From assembly GCA_023391695.1 (NCBI GenBank), contig JAEWAK010000018.1:1-62594 (forward strand): a stretch of DNA of 62,594 bases. Direction: 5' to 3'. The notes under the pieces are model-generated. The model saw only the letters and a program-made list of their open reading frames with translations. It was not told the origin of the DNA and did no database searches. The stretch's first letter is position 1. Every line of letters starts with the position of its first letter. Origin of the DNA: Bacillota bacterium. Lineage in GTDB: Bacteria > Bacillota > Clostridia > Lachnospirales > Lachnospiraceae. Made by a program: the position numbers and the translations under genes. Below are positions 34,760 through 44,359 of this stretch, piece by piece.

Positions 34760-35872
34760 TTAATGGGTAATAACCTGTTCTGTTTCTTTATCGAAAAGAT
34801 GAATTTTTGCCAAGTCTAATGCAACTTTGATTGTATCACCAGGTCTTGCAGTAGTACGGGGATTAACACGTGCAGTAACGTCAAATTGATCCACTGAGAA
34901 GTATAAGTTAACTTCAGCACCTAATAATTCGTATACTTTGATAGTAGCCTCAATAACACTTTCAGGAGAACTGCTGATGAACATTTCTTCGTCTTTCACA
35001 TCTTCCGGACGGATTCCAAGAACAACGGTTTTGTTTTCATATCCGCCGTCGATTAATTTCTTAGCTTTTGCTTCCGGTGCTTTAATGGAATTTGAACCAA
35101 AAGTTAATAAAACGTCGGAACCGGATTTTACAACCTTTGCTTCAATCATGTTCATCTGGGGAGAGCCGATGAAACCGGCAACAAATAAGTTGTTAGGTGC
35201 ATTGTAAAGGTTTTGTGGAGAATCTACCTGCTGGATCAAACCGTCCTTCATTACTACGATTCTTGTACCAAGTGTCATAGCTTCTGTCTGGTCATGTGTT
35301 ACATAGACGAATGTAGTCTGTAAGTTCTGATGTAACTTAGAGATCTCAATACGCATCTGCACCCTTAACTTGGCATCCAGGTTTGATAAAGGTTCATCCA
35401 TGAGGAATACCTTAGGACTACGTACAATTGCACGGCCCATGGCAACACGCTGTCTCTGACCACCGGATAAAGCCTTTGGCTTACGGTCTAAGAGATGTTC
35501 AATATCAAGGATTCTTGCTGCTTCATGCACCAATTTATCTATCTGATCCTTCGGAGTCTTTCTTAACTTAAGACCAAATGCCATATTATCATAAACCGAC
35601 ATGTGAGGATACAAAGCGTAGTTCTGGAATACCATCGCAATATCTCTGTCCTTGGGTTCCACGTCATTTACTAATTTTTCTCCGATCCATAATTCACCTG
35701 CTGTAATTTCTTCCAGACCTGCTATCATACGAAGAGTTGTTGATTTACCGCAGCCGGATGGTCCTACAAAGATGATGAACTCCTTATCAGCTATTTCAAG
35801 ATTAAAATCTTTAACAGCTACAAAACCATTAGGATATGTTTTGTTAATATTTTTTAAAGATAAACTTGCCAT
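34760..35872 (-). CDS. Multiple-sugar ABC transporter ATPase (MsmX/UgpC type)
   Basis: 370 aa. Walker A GPSGCGKST at 37-45, LSGGQRQR near 136, Walker B and DEPLSNLD near 158, then the C-terminal regulatory TOBE region of the MalK type. It has no permease or binding-protein gene nearby. In Firmicutes one such ATPase (MsmX in Bacillus) serves many sugar importers, so it is probably a shared energising subunit. Stand-alone gene with its own terminator. Confidence 0.94.
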   Translation of the reverse strand: MASLSLKNINKTYPNGFVAVKDFNLEIADKEFIIFVGPSGCGKSTTLRMIAGLEEITAGELWIGEKLVNDVEPKDRDIAMVFQNYALYPHMSVYDNMAFGLKLRKTPKDQIDKLVHEAARILDIEHLLDRKPKALSGGQRQRVAMGRAIVRSPKVFLMDEPLSNLDAKLRVQMRIEISKLHQNLQTTFVYVTHDQTEAMTLGTRIVVMKDGLIQQVDSPQNLYNAPNNLFVAGFIGSPQMNMIEAKVVKSGSDVLLTFGSNSIKAPEAKAKKLIDGGYENKTVVLGIRPEDVKDEEMFISSSPESVIEATIKVYELLGAEVNLYFSVDQFDVTARVNPRTTARPGDTIKVALDLAKIHLFDKETEQVITH

Positions 35873-36069
35873 TTCTTATTTCCTCCCTAAATTTTATGTC
35901 TTACTGAGTACACTACCTTGTACTATTACTATATGACTAATAATACACCATTAGCACTGCTAAAGCCATATCTCAATTCAACAAATTAATTTTTGCCTAT
36001 TTGTATAATTTGTATATTCAATCTCAAAATAAGTACTTTTACCGATTTTTATTATATTTTTAGCCAAAT

Positions 36070-36948
36070 TTACTGTCTATATTCTCTAAAGCCCTCTCCC
36101 ATGACCTCCCTCGCATCGCTAACGATGACGAAGGCTTTGGGGTCAATACCCGCTACAATCTCGGTTAATTCTACAATTTCTTTTTTTGAAACTACACAAA
36201 ACAGCATCTTTTTGTCCTTATTGGAATACATGCCGGTAGCGGATATCCCTGTTACTCCCCTGTCCAGCTCCTTCATGATCTGCTGCGCTATTTCATCATA
36301 ATAGTCTGAAATTACATATGCCATTTTGGCAAATTTCAGGCCTTCCAGTATACTGTCGGAGATTTTGGCGGTGATATAAACGGAAATGATTGCATACAGG
36401 GCTTTGGTCAGGCCAAAACTGATGACACCGGCTAACACAATCAAACCGTCGATTACGGTTAGTATCTGAGGCACCGTATAATATGGCTTAAATTTATGGA
36501 TTACCATGGCAAGCAGATCGGTGCCGCCTGTGGAGGATAAAGTGATAAAAACCAGTCCCAAACCGGCTCCGCCAAGTACGCCGCCAAAGACAGCGGCCAG
36601 CAGGTAATCCTGGTAGACGATATCAAAGTTTGGTACAATATATAAAGCAATGGTCAAACTAACCGTTGCAAAAAAAGTGTTTTTTAAAAATGTTTTGCCA
36701 CGGACAAGCCAGGCTGCCACAAATAACGGGATATTAAGCAGAAGGTTGGTCAGCCAGATCGGCACGCCTCCTTCTATCCACACACCGGTTACTTTTTTAA
36801 TGACAATTGCCAGCCCGGTAACCCCTCCTGTAACCATATCCAGGGGATCATATACCAGATTGACGGAAGCCGCCATTAACAACGTACCGACTATTATCAG
36901 TATATAGTGGCCTGTTTTTGTTTTTTTAATGAGTTTTTCCATTTTCAT
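36070..36948 (-). CDS. YitT-family membrane protein
   Basis: 292 aa. Five membrane spans in the first 200 residues (for example YILIIVGTLLMAASVNLVY at 16-34 and LVFITLSSTGGTDLLAMVI in the middle) with the YitT signature YDPLDMVTGGVTGLAIV. The C-terminal DUF2179 domain (about 205-285) may bind a nucleotide or small ligand. Function of the family is unknown; transport has been proposed. Confidence 0.92.
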   Translation of the reverse strand: MKMEKLIKKTKTGHYILIIVGTLLMAASVNLVYDPLDMVTGGVTGLAIVIKKVTGVWIEGGVPIWLTNLLLNIPLFVAAWLVRGKTFLKNTFFATVSLTIALYIVPNFDIVYQDYLLAAVFGGVLGGAGLGLVFITLSSTGGTDLLAMVIHKFKPYYTVPQILTVIDGLIVLAGVISFGLTKALYAIISVYITAKISDSILEGLKFAKMAYVISDYYDEIAQQIMKELDRGVTGISATGMYSNKDKKMLFCVVSKKEIVELTEIVAGIDPKAFVIVSDAREVMGEGFREYRQ

Positions 36949-37185
36949 TTCGCCCTTTTCTTATAAATTTGGCACCCGTTCAGTAACAGGCACAAACGGT
37001 ACCATTCCTGGTAAATTCCTGTATTTACATGGCAACTACAGCTGATTTTCCAATATGTAGTATATCAAAAAATCCACGGAAAGACAAGCCGTCCAAAGGC
37101 CGCGTCCGCTTATAAGACAGCATAAAACTTTCCATCCACGGACTGTTCCCTTTGATATTATTACCAGGCTGGGCTAAAAGCATAA

Positions 37186-37932
37186 CTAATTTATCCGGTA
37201 TTTATCAGAAAATGTCCGTATATCACTGTTGGTCCGGTATTTTTTTATAACATCGGAAAATAAACGGCCGATTTCCTCACCGGTCATATTGTTAAAATGT
37301 CCGTTGGGATATATAGCATCACAGATTAACTGAAAATCCCTGCGCAGATTCGTCAGATAATTTATCTCTTCCTCCGATAAAGCACTATCTGCATCAAAAG
37401 CCTGGTATTGATAGGATTCCTGCCCATACTTTAAGTTCTGGTATATTTGTTCAATTGTCATATCAAAGGAAGAAAACCCGGCAACTGCTAATTCCATACT
37501 GCTTCTGTTATCATTCAGTTTCATTATGTCATTCAATGAATCTACAAACAGGTCATAATGCCCCACGCCTTGTTTAACCAATTCTATACCGTCCAGGGAA
37601 TTTGTGCCCTGTACGCATTGAACATACAGCAATTGGAGGTATTCCTGTTTATCGGCTTCTAAAACATCTCTTTTTTTCTTTTCCTTTAAACCGGATACGA
37701 TTAATATTACAGCTGCTGTAACAAATAATATAATTACAGCCGCAAAAACCTTCCTCTTTCTTCTATTCCTCAGGCTCCTCTGCTTTTTTCCATAATTAAT
37801 TTCCCAGTTTTTATCTGATTTGCTCTCTTCATCCAGCCGTCCGAAATCCGGCTTTAAATAAGAAGAAACCGGTACATCGCCATTAGTTTTTTTATTTCCT
37901 GACATCTCTGTTTTTACTTCTTTCCTTGCCAT
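37186..37932 (-). CDS. Hypothetical single-span membrane protein
   Basis: 248 aa from the ATG at 37932, with AGGATGG at a good distance. A basic N-terminus (RRKRK) precedes one membrane helix (VFAAVIILFVTAAVILIVSG, about 65-84). The 165-residue outer part is helical and acidic with no Cys or repeats. Family not recognised. Topology is probably inside for the first 60 residues and outside for the rest. Confidence 0.8.
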   Translation of the reverse strand: MARKEVKTEMSGNKKTNGDVPVSSYLKPDFGRLDEESKSDKNWEINYGKKQRSLRNRRKRKVFAAVIILFVTAAVILIVSGLKEKKKRDVLEADKQEYLQLLYVQCVQGTNSLDGIELVKQGVGHYDLFVDSLNDIMKLNDNRSSMELAVAGFSSFDMTIEQIYQNLKYGQESYQYQAFDADSALSEEEINYLTNLRRDFQLICDAIYPNGHFNNMTGEEIGRLFSDVIKKYRTNSDIRTFSDKYRIN

Positions 37933-37944
37933 ATTCAGCACCAT

Positions 37945-38624
37945 CCTGTACTGTTATCCTTAATTCCCATATCTGAATTATAACATTTTATGTAAGGTCT
38001 GTGTCAACCCTTATTAATAGTATAATACTTATAACAGATATACCCCGCCCGGCACTGACTTTTAATATCCAAAAACCAAAAAGCCGCACAGCTTTTATCC
38101 TTTTTTACTTGTTTTATCAAGGATTGTATAATTATCATTTTTTAGATTTACAATTTACGATGATCAATTATTAGAATTTCAGTAAATTGGTTAACTGCTG
38201 ATCATATGTGAATACTTTAAACTTAAATTACTGATGATAATAAAGTTATATAAGATTAGAAACGGCTGATTATGTTATTGCGCGGAGTTATTAAAGAGCT
38301 GCATTTGTTATATATGGTGCTTTCTGTTTTCTTCCGCGTATAATTATGCTATAATTACTTTGTAAATTACGTAGTTAATGAATTGGATGTCAAAACCAAT
38401 ATTTTCCCTTCGAACATTCTATTTGGGGCCACAATCTTAACACAAAATGCCCCGTGTCCTCGACCGGTAAACGCAAAAATAAATATATACACTGTATTTA
38501 TAAATTTACTCTTAGGGACCTTGACATCCAGATCGTTTAATTATACTATAATTGTTCTTTTACTACCCACAGGGAATTTAAGATTATTTATAAGAATTTA
38601 AATTGAAGCTGGAATGGAGTTACT
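37945..38624. other. Intergenic region with no supported gene
   Basis: AT-rich, about 680 bp between divergent genes. A TATAAT-like hexamer at about 38348 and others near 38540 on the plus strand may serve the SDR gene. A frame at 38383-38601 has no ribosome site or recognised family and is not called. Confidence 0.45.
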
Positions 38625-39353
38625 ATGAAAAATACCGTATTCGTTACCGGTTCTTCCAGAGGAATCGGTAAAGCCATAGCAATAAAATTTGCCAAAGAAG
38701 GTTATAACGTAATTATAAACTGTTCCCACCAGGAAAAAGAACTGCTCCTTGTAAGGGAAGAAATTGAAAGTTACCAGGTGCCCTGCATGGCTTTTATCGG
38801 TAATGTGGGTAATTATGAGGAAGCTGCAAGTATGTTTACCCAGGCAAAGCAGCAATTCGGTACGATTGACGTACTGGTGAACAATGCCGGGATTTCCTGT
38901 GTGGGTTTATTTACCGATCTGGATATCCATAAATGGAACGAAATAATAAATACGAATCTGACTTCGGTTTTTAATTGCTCCCGTCTGGCTGTACCTGATA
39001 TGATATCCAGAAAAAGGGGAAAGATAATTAATATATCCTCGGTCTGGGGGAGCGCGGGTGCTTCCTGTGAAGTGGCATATTCCGCATCAAAAGGGGGGAT
39101 CAATGCCTTGACCAAAGCTTTGGCCAAGGAACTTGCCCCAAGTAATATCCAGGTTAATGCAGTAGCCTGCGGAGCCATTGATACCCGGATGAACCTGTTT
39201 TTAAGCGAAGCTGAATCATCTGCACTGATAGAAGAAATCCCGGCAAACCGTTTGGGGCAGCCGGGGGAAGTTGCTGATTTCGTGTACCAGCTGGCAGCGG
39301 GAAACGACTATTTAAACGGCCAGGTCATTCACCTGGATGGTGCCTGGATCTAA
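38625..39353 (+). CDS. SDR oxidoreductase, possible EF-P 5-aminopentanone reductase (YmfI-like)
   Basis: 242 aa. TGSSRGIG at 8-15, NNAG near 88, catalytic Ser in NISSVWG and YSASK near 151-155. The active-site surround VACGAIDTRMN is the feature I associate with the Firmicute YmfI group, which reduces the aminopentanone on translation factor EF-P; FabG-type fatty acid reductases are close relatives, so the precise role is inferred. Start ATG with TGGAG at 6 bases. It is monocistronic and ends in a strong hairpin. Confidence 0.75.
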   Translation: MKNTVFVTGSSRGIGKAIAIKFAKEGYNVIINCSHQEKELLLVREEIESYQVPCMAFIGNVGNYEEAASMFTQAKQQFGTIDVLVNNAGISCVGLFTDLDIHKWNEIINTNLTSVFNCSRLAVPDMISRKRGKIINISSVWGSAGASCEVAYSASKGGINALTKALAKELAPSNIQVNAVACGAIDTRMNLFLSEAESSALIEEIPANRLGQPGEVADFVYQLAAGNDYLNGQVIHLDGAWI

Positions 39354-39611
39354 TTATACGGAAAAAGAAGGAGGGACCCTAAACATCCCTCCTTCTTTTT
39401 CCGCTTTATCCATTACTATGGCATCTTCATCCCCTTTTGCATTCAGGTCAGCCTGTTCCCATAACCGCTCCTCCTGTTCTTTCGGATCTACCAGTTCGAA
39501 GTAAGCATTAATTACTTCTACCCCATTGATAACCAGCTGAAAACGGTCGGTTATTTCCCTGTTATTGTCATTTACCCGGGCCAGGGCTCCGGAGGGCTTA
39601 TTGATCATCAC
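39354..39611 (-). pseudogene. Fragment of a class II lysyl-tRNA synthetase-like gene
   Basis: The segment EITDRFQLVINGVEVINAYF followed by ELVDPKEQEERLWEQADLNA and KGDEDAIVMD is the C-terminal catalytic region of class II LysRS, ending before motif 3. The following residues diverge (EKEGGMFRVPPSFSV) because the frame runs into the terminator. It has neither anticodon-binding domain nor motif 3, so it cannot be a complete enzyme. It is either a degraded duplicate of lysS or a relic captured here. Confidence 0.65.
39359..39403. terminator. Bidirectional terminator after the SDR gene
   Basis: Perfect 18-bp stem, GGAAAAAGAAGGAGGGA and complement, with a 9-nt loop. Poly-T follows on the plus strand and the A-run gives Ts on the minus strand, so both neighbours are terminated. 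Confidence 0.92.
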
Positions 39612-39782
39612 GGGAGTTTCAATTTCATATAGCCGTTATCTTACAGGAACCGTCTTATTTCTTTCATGAAATTAAACTTAAGAAGTTGACTGTCAATTGC
39701 TTACAGGTGATTTTCACGGCGGACTCCAAAAGTGAAATTGTTCCGGAAGGGAAATAGCTTCCGGATGTAATGGGTAATTAAT

Positions 39783-39845
39783 CAAAGCGGTATCTCATTC
39801 CGCTTTGCTGCATACTCATAGCCTATTACCAAGCTATGCTGCTGT
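39783..39845. repeat. Dispersed hairpin repeat, copy B
   Basis: AAAGCGG ... ATTCCGCTTTGCTG, CCTATTAC, AGCTATGCTGC in the same order as 28508-28570. It lies in the 39612-39940 gap, which otherwise shows no gene. Confidence 0.65.
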
Positions 39846-39940
39846 TTCAATGGAGGCCGCCTCCACTGAAAAGTTAGGTTTAGGAAACTTTTGTAAATTG
39901 ATATATTTGTATTTTGCCGCAGACCTACTTCCCTGACAGG

Positions 39941-40603
39941 CTAAAACACTACTTCCTTCGCTTCACTTAACCGCTCGTTAAACTGGGTATAGAAATCCAA
40001 ACCCGGATCATATTTCTTTACGTAAAAGTAGTTTAGTATGTACATATTTATATTTTTTACCAAATTTTCATCGTGAGCGTTTTTAATCCGGATTTCCACA
40101 TCATTCAAAAAATAATGCCAATCAATTAAAAATTGCTCGTTTTTCTTTATGTCCGGTGTATCAATCCATTTACTGACTTTTCTCTTCATTATGGTGTTAT
40201 TCCGGCATTCATTAACCTGCAAGAAATATTTAAAACCATGATTCTCATAATATCTGCCAAGGGGAAATATCCTGCAGATTCCCGGACGGAAAGTGTGGAC
40301 ACTGCACCTGCCCTGATGGTTAAGAAATACACATCCTTCATATAAACCCGCCATTTTAAGATTCGGCAAAATAATGCCGTCTACGACATTCAGTTCAATT
40401 TTATCCGTCAGCAATTGCTCAAATGAAAGCTTTAAATTGGATAATAAACGCTGTATATCACAGGGATCTAAAATAATGGAATTTCCCATGCCGTGACAGC
40501 AGGACGCACTGCCCTTACAGCCATTGCAATTTGCTTCTACCAGGTCATCCGGTTCATATAATTTTCCGTCCGATATTTCATCAAGACTACAATTTCTTTT
40601 CAT
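39941..40603 (-). CDS. YkgJ-family cysteine cluster protein
   Basis: 220 aa. The N-terminal cluster CNGCKGSASCCHG (about 26-38) and the later CSVHTFRPGICRIFP segment (about 98-112) are the conserved Cys set of the YkgJ/UPF0153 family, which binds zinc or an iron-sulfur centre. The C-terminal half is helical without recognisable motif. Function of the family is unsettled; a redox or modification role is plausible. Confidence 0.88.
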   Translation of the reverse strand: MKRNCSLDEISDGKLYEPDDLVEANCNGCKGSASCCHGMGNSIILDPCDIQRLLSNLKLSFEQLLTDKIELNVVDGIILPNLKMAGLYEGCVFLNHQGRCSVHTFRPGICRIFPLGRYYENHGFKYFLQVNECRNNTIMKRKVSKWIDTPDIKKNEQFLIDWHYFLNDVEIRIKNAHDENLVKNINMYILNYFYVKKYDPGLDFYTQFNERLSEAKEVVF

Positions 40604-40646
40604 ATGTTTTCCTCTCTAAAATTAATTTCTATTTGGTGGTGTTCCC

Positions 40647-41501
40647 TTATATGGAAGCCGAATACTCACGGGTGGTGTTCCGATATGCGGTAGGTGGCAT
40701 TCCTCTTTTTGCCGTAAATTGTTTTATGAAGTAAGTATCATACTCAAATCCGGTAGCACGTGCAATTTCATTCATACTCATATCCGTATGAGTCAGAAGA
40801 TCCCCCGCAACTTTCAATCGATACAGCAGTAAGTAACCCATTGCGGTGCATCCGCAGCGTTCCTGAAACATCTTATTGAGAGACACACGGTTTAAGTGCG
40901 CGCATTTCGTCAAATCTTCCAGGATGATTTTATTGGGATAGTTTGTATATATATATTCTAAAACTAAATCAACCGGCGATTGTTCGTTTTGACGGTTCAA
41001 ATCCTCAAGCAATCCCAATATTTGTATGAGATATTTTTTTATTCTGCATACCCAGAGTGCGTCACTTTGGGCATATACTTCCGTTCCAAGCACAAAAAAC
41101 CACTCGAATAACTGCGGATATGCTTTACCGGTCACAAGAGGCACCCCGGTGTGTGTATGATCTCTCTGAAAAAGGGAAAGACCTGTTTGTATTCTCAAAT
41201 TGATCGGAATGAGGTCCTGTGTTTCCGAAATCCGGACCGTGTTAAAAAAATCCGGATGAAAGCAAAATGCCTGTGCAGAAGCGTTATTCTTCTCAAAAAC
41301 CTGTATCGTATCAGCTTTGGATAAACAAAGAACACCCGGGGCGGAAATTTTGATCGGGCGGTCATTCAGGACACCTTTTATGCTTCCGGCCGTAACAAAT
41401 ATGAGAGTAAACCGCTCCGGATAAGGAAGATTATTAAAATCCTCGGCGGCAATAAATTCAATATTTACAATTCTGTTTTTATGGCGGTCAATTTGCGGCA
41501 T
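40647..41501 (-). CDS. AraC-family transcriptional regulator
   Basis: 284 aa from the ATG at 41501 (AGGAGGG upstream), 19 codons shorter than the longest frame. N-terminal part has a cupin-like ligand domain; the C-terminal helix-turn-helix pair is LEDLTKCAHLNRVSLNKMFQ and MNEIARATGFEYDTYFIKQF. The end YRNTTREY fits the family. It faces gap across a 300-bp gap; the target is unknown. Confidence 0.88.
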   Translation of the reverse strand: MPQIDRHKNRIVNIEFIAAEDFNNLPYPERFTLIFVTAGSIKGVLNDRPIKISAPGVLCLSKADTIQVFEKNNASAQAFCFHPDFFNTVRISETQDLIPINLRIQTGLSLFQRDHTHTGVPLVTGKAYPQLFEWFFVLGTEVYAQSDALWVCRIKKYLIQILGLLEDLNRQNEQSPVDLVLEYIYTNYPNKIILEDLTKCAHLNRVSLNKMFQERCGCTAMGYLLLYRLKVAGDLLTHTDMSMNEIARATGFEYDTYFIKQFTAKRGMPPTAYRNTTREYSASI

Positions 41502-41802
41502 GGTTCCCTCCTGACAGATAGTATAGTAAAATGCTTCACTTATAACATTGTACCACAAAAATTCCGGGAATATAATATTAATGTATTAACAAGGTATAAT
41601 ATAAAGGAAGAAGGCGGTTTTTAATGGAATTATCATAGCAATAAATATTTTGTCAGGCCTGGGAGTCTTATCTTCCGACCGCTTTTAAATTGCATGGTAT
41701 ATCTTATCCATAACCGCAGGAATATTCCGTTCCCTTTTTATCGTGTTATATTGCCTTACGGCAATTCACAATATTTTAAAAAATGTTAGGAGGAATTCAA
41801 AC

Positions 41803-42816
41803 ATGGCAGTAAAAGTAGCAATTAACGGTTTTGGACGTATCGGACGTCTTGCCTTCAGACAGATGTTTTCCGCAGAAGGATATGAAGTAGTTGCAATTAA
41901 TGACTTAACCAATCCCAAAATGCTGGCACATTTATTAAAATACGATTCCGCACAGGGACGATATGCTTTAGCCGATAAAGTGGAAGCCAAAGAGAACTCC
42001 ATCGTAGTTGACGGAAAAGAAATCAGAATCTATGCACAGAGAGATCCGAAAGATCTACCCTGGGGTGAATTAGATGTAGATGTCGTTTTAGAATGTACCG
42101 GTTTCTTTACATCAAAAGACAAAGCAGCCGCTCACATTACAGCAGGAGCAAAAAAAGTTGTTATCTCTGCTCCGGCGGGTAATGACTTGCCTACCATTGT
42201 ATACGGTGTTAATGAAAATACATTATCAAAAGATGATACGATTATTTCAGCTGCTTCCTGTACAACAAACTGCCTGGCTCCCATGGCAGCTGCTCTTAAT
42301 AAATTAGCTCCGATCGAAAAAGGGTTCATGACTACCATTCATGCCTACACCGGAGATCAGATGACCCTTGACGGGCCTCATCCAAAGGGAGATTTAAGAA
42401 GAGCCCGTGCAGCAGCTGTTAATATCGTTCCTACTTCTTCCGGTGCCGCAAAAGCAATCGGGTTGGCTGTTCCTGAGTTAAACGGTAAATTAGACGGTGT
42501 TTCTCAACGTGTTCCTGTAAAAACCGGTTCCGTTACCGAATTAGTAGCTGTTGTTAACAAAACCGTAACCAGAGAGGAAGTGAATGCAGCCATGAATGCA
42601 GCCGCTTCCGAATCCTTCGGATACACGGAAGAAGAATTGGTCTCTTCTGATATTATCGGTATTACTTTTGGAGCCTTATTTGACGCAACCCAAACAAAGG
42701 TTACTTCTCTTCCTGATGGAAAAATGCTGGTAAAAGTTGTTTCCTGGTATGATAACGAAAATTCCTATACCAGCCAGATGGTCAGAACGATCAAATATTT
42801 TGCTGAATTAGATTAA
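41803..42816 (+). CDS. gap: Glyceraldehyde-3-phosphate dehydrogenase
   Basis: 337 aa from the ATG at 41803 (TAGGAGG upstream). NAD-binding start KVAINGFGRIGR, catalytic Cys in SAASCTTNCLAP (near 155) and the His pair partner HAYTGDQ near 180. It is the glycolytic enzyme converting glyceraldehyde 3-phosphate to 1,3-bisphosphoglycerate. It is monocistronic here, separate from pgk and tpi. The 201-bp element starts 32 bp after its stop. Confidence 0.98.
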   Translation: MAVKVAINGFGRIGRLAFRQMFSAEGYEVVAINDLTNPKMLAHLLKYDSAQGRYALADKVEAKENSIVVDGKEIRIYAQRDPKDLPWGELDVDVVLECTGFFTSKDKAAAHITAGAKKVVISAPAGNDLPTIVYGVNENTLSKDDTIISAASCTTNCLAPMAAALNKLAPIEKGFMTTIHAYTGDQMTLDGPHPKGDLRRARAAAVNIVPTSSGAAKAIGLAVPELNGKLDGVSQRVPVKTGSVTELVAVVNKTVTREEVNAAMNAAASESFGYTEEELVSSDIIGITFGALFDATQTKVTSLPDGKMLVKVVSWYDNENSYTSQMVRTIKYFAELD

Positions 42817-42847
42817 GATTGACAGCTGCCCCAAAATAGAATAAAAA

Positions 42848-43048
42848 GGGGCTGTTGCAAAATTCAGAATATAACAAACTTGTGGGAGAATATAATTTAT
42901 ATTTCGCTGATATTTTGTGAAATGTATGTGCGAATGGCTCCAAGATAGAGAATGGAGCCGTTTATTCGCGCGACATGGAACAAAATTCAAGAAATATAAA
43001 TTATATTCTCCCACAAGTTCAGTATATTGAATATTTTGCGACAGCCCC
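42848..43048 (+). mobile_element. 201-bp MITE-like element with long inverted ends
   Basis: Ends GGGGCTGTTGC ... GCGACAGCCCC. The first and last ~62 bp are inverted copies, including an identical block around AACTTGTGGGAGAATATAA. The middle holds a hairpin (GGCTCC/GGAGCC flanked by GCGAA/TTCGC). A second copy is cut by the window start. No open frame. The flanks AAAAA/TTTTT also pair, so the transcript would form a long stem that could end gap transcription. Confidence 0.8.
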
Positions 43049-43234
43049 TTTTTATATCTTCGGTTCTCATTCTGTTAATATCTCGCTTCATTACTTCCTA
43101 TACCTTCCATATCTATTTTTTCTGCCGGATGGGAAGTTCCGAGACGGTGTATTACAGAGCTTATCCATATCCTGGAATGGAAAGCCAGGGGTTTTCAGAA
43201 ACTATGGTACAATTATTTATAGCAGAGTGATATG

Positions 43235-44311
43235 TTATTTTTCAAACTTACTGTTCATAATTTTATGAAAATCCGGGTCTTTCGGGACATTTAAATCAAT
43301 TCCTTTTTCTCTGGAAAGCCTTACAAAGAGTATTTGGATCACCAGTATATATTCCAGTATGGAGAATTCCTCACTGTTGTTAAAACAGCCCTTCAGGTTT
43401 TCCCGTTTCTCCTCTTTCATATTCATTCCATATTGTTTCATTCCCAGCTGAGCATAATAGTTATAAAGCTTCAGCATACGTTCTCTGTATTTTCCCGGTG
43501 CCGCAATATATAGAAAATATACCTGTCCATCTATTGCATTGTACATTCCGTGCATGAACTCTTCCAGTTCATATCCCCGTACAGGAAAGCGGCAGGTTTC
43601 CGAAAACTTTAATACACCTTCCAGCATAGTCGCCCTCTGCTTGCCATAGGCCAGTATCACAAGATTCCTGCAAAGCAGTAAATCATCCTTGATATTTTCA
43701 TACCAGTTTTCCGATGCCTCAATTATTCCCGGCATATTAGCAATGCATTCCAAAACAGCAGTTGCGCATTTCCGGTAATCTTTTTGGGATAAATAATTCC
43801 TGTTTAAAGCAAGTTCCAATCCCAATACCATCAGGGTAAAGGTGGTCGCCGTATACCCTTTCGTTGTAGCACCGGCATCTTCATAACCGCACTCCACATA
43901 TAGATTGGCCAAGGCATGTCTGGTGATTTCCGTATCATATTCTCCTGTAACGGAAATGGTGACAAATCCTCTTTTATTCGCTTCATCAAGCACCCGGATA
44001 CTGGCTGCACTGGTTCCCTGTTGGGATATACCGATTATGACAGAATTCTGATCGATATATCCCATATCCTCCATAAAGGGAACCGGGTAAACTGCATGAA
44101 CTCTTATTCCAAGGTGTTTCTGCAAAAACTCCCGTGCGGCTGCGGCACTATGGTAGGAAGACCCGGAACCCGTTATATATATATCTTTAAAATCCTTATC
44201 CTTTAACAGATTTATACTCTCCTGCAGAATAGCTTCCCGGTTATTCCAAATATATTCCAAAACAACCGGTGTTTCATAAATATATGCAATCGCATTTCCC
44301 TGATAGATCAT
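43235..44311 (-). CDS. SIS-domain sugar-phosphate deglycase/isomerase (second copy)
   Basis: 358 aa. Two SIS domains; the first has ITGSGSSYHSAAAAREFL and ISQQGTSAASIRVLDEA, the second has ILAYGKQRATMLEGVLKFSE. It resembles the isomerase half of GlmS and deglycases such as FrlB or GfrF. It is the last gene of the Amadori cluster; the FrlB-like SIS protein at 45234 is a different, less similar paralogue. It might act on another amine-linked sugar phosphate. Substrate unknown. Confidence 0.78.
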   Translation of the reverse strand: MIYQGNAIAYIYETPVVLEYIWNNREAILQESINLLKDKDFKDIYITGSGSSYHSAAAAREFLQKHLGIRVHAVYPVPFMEDMGYIDQNSVIIGISQQGTSAASIRVLDEANKRGFVTISVTGEYDTEITRHALANLYVECGYEDAGATTKGYTATTFTLMVLGLELALNRNYLSQKDYRKCATAVLECIANMPGIIEASENWYENIKDDLLLCRNLVILAYGKQRATMLEGVLKFSETCRFPVRGYELEEFMHGMYNAIDGQVYFLYIAAPGKYRERMLKLYNYYAQLGMKQYGMNMKEEKRENLKGCFNNSEEFSILEYILVIQILFVRLSREKGIDLNVPKDPDFHKIMNSKFEK

Positions 44312-44359
44312 GATACCTGCCTTTCTGCACTCTTTCCCGTCAATTTTGCTGTGCCGGGT

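Noticed and set aside
37945..38624. Small frame at 38383-38601 as a membrane protein
   Set aside because: Hydrophobic stretches come from AT-rich DNA; no start signal and no conserved pattern.
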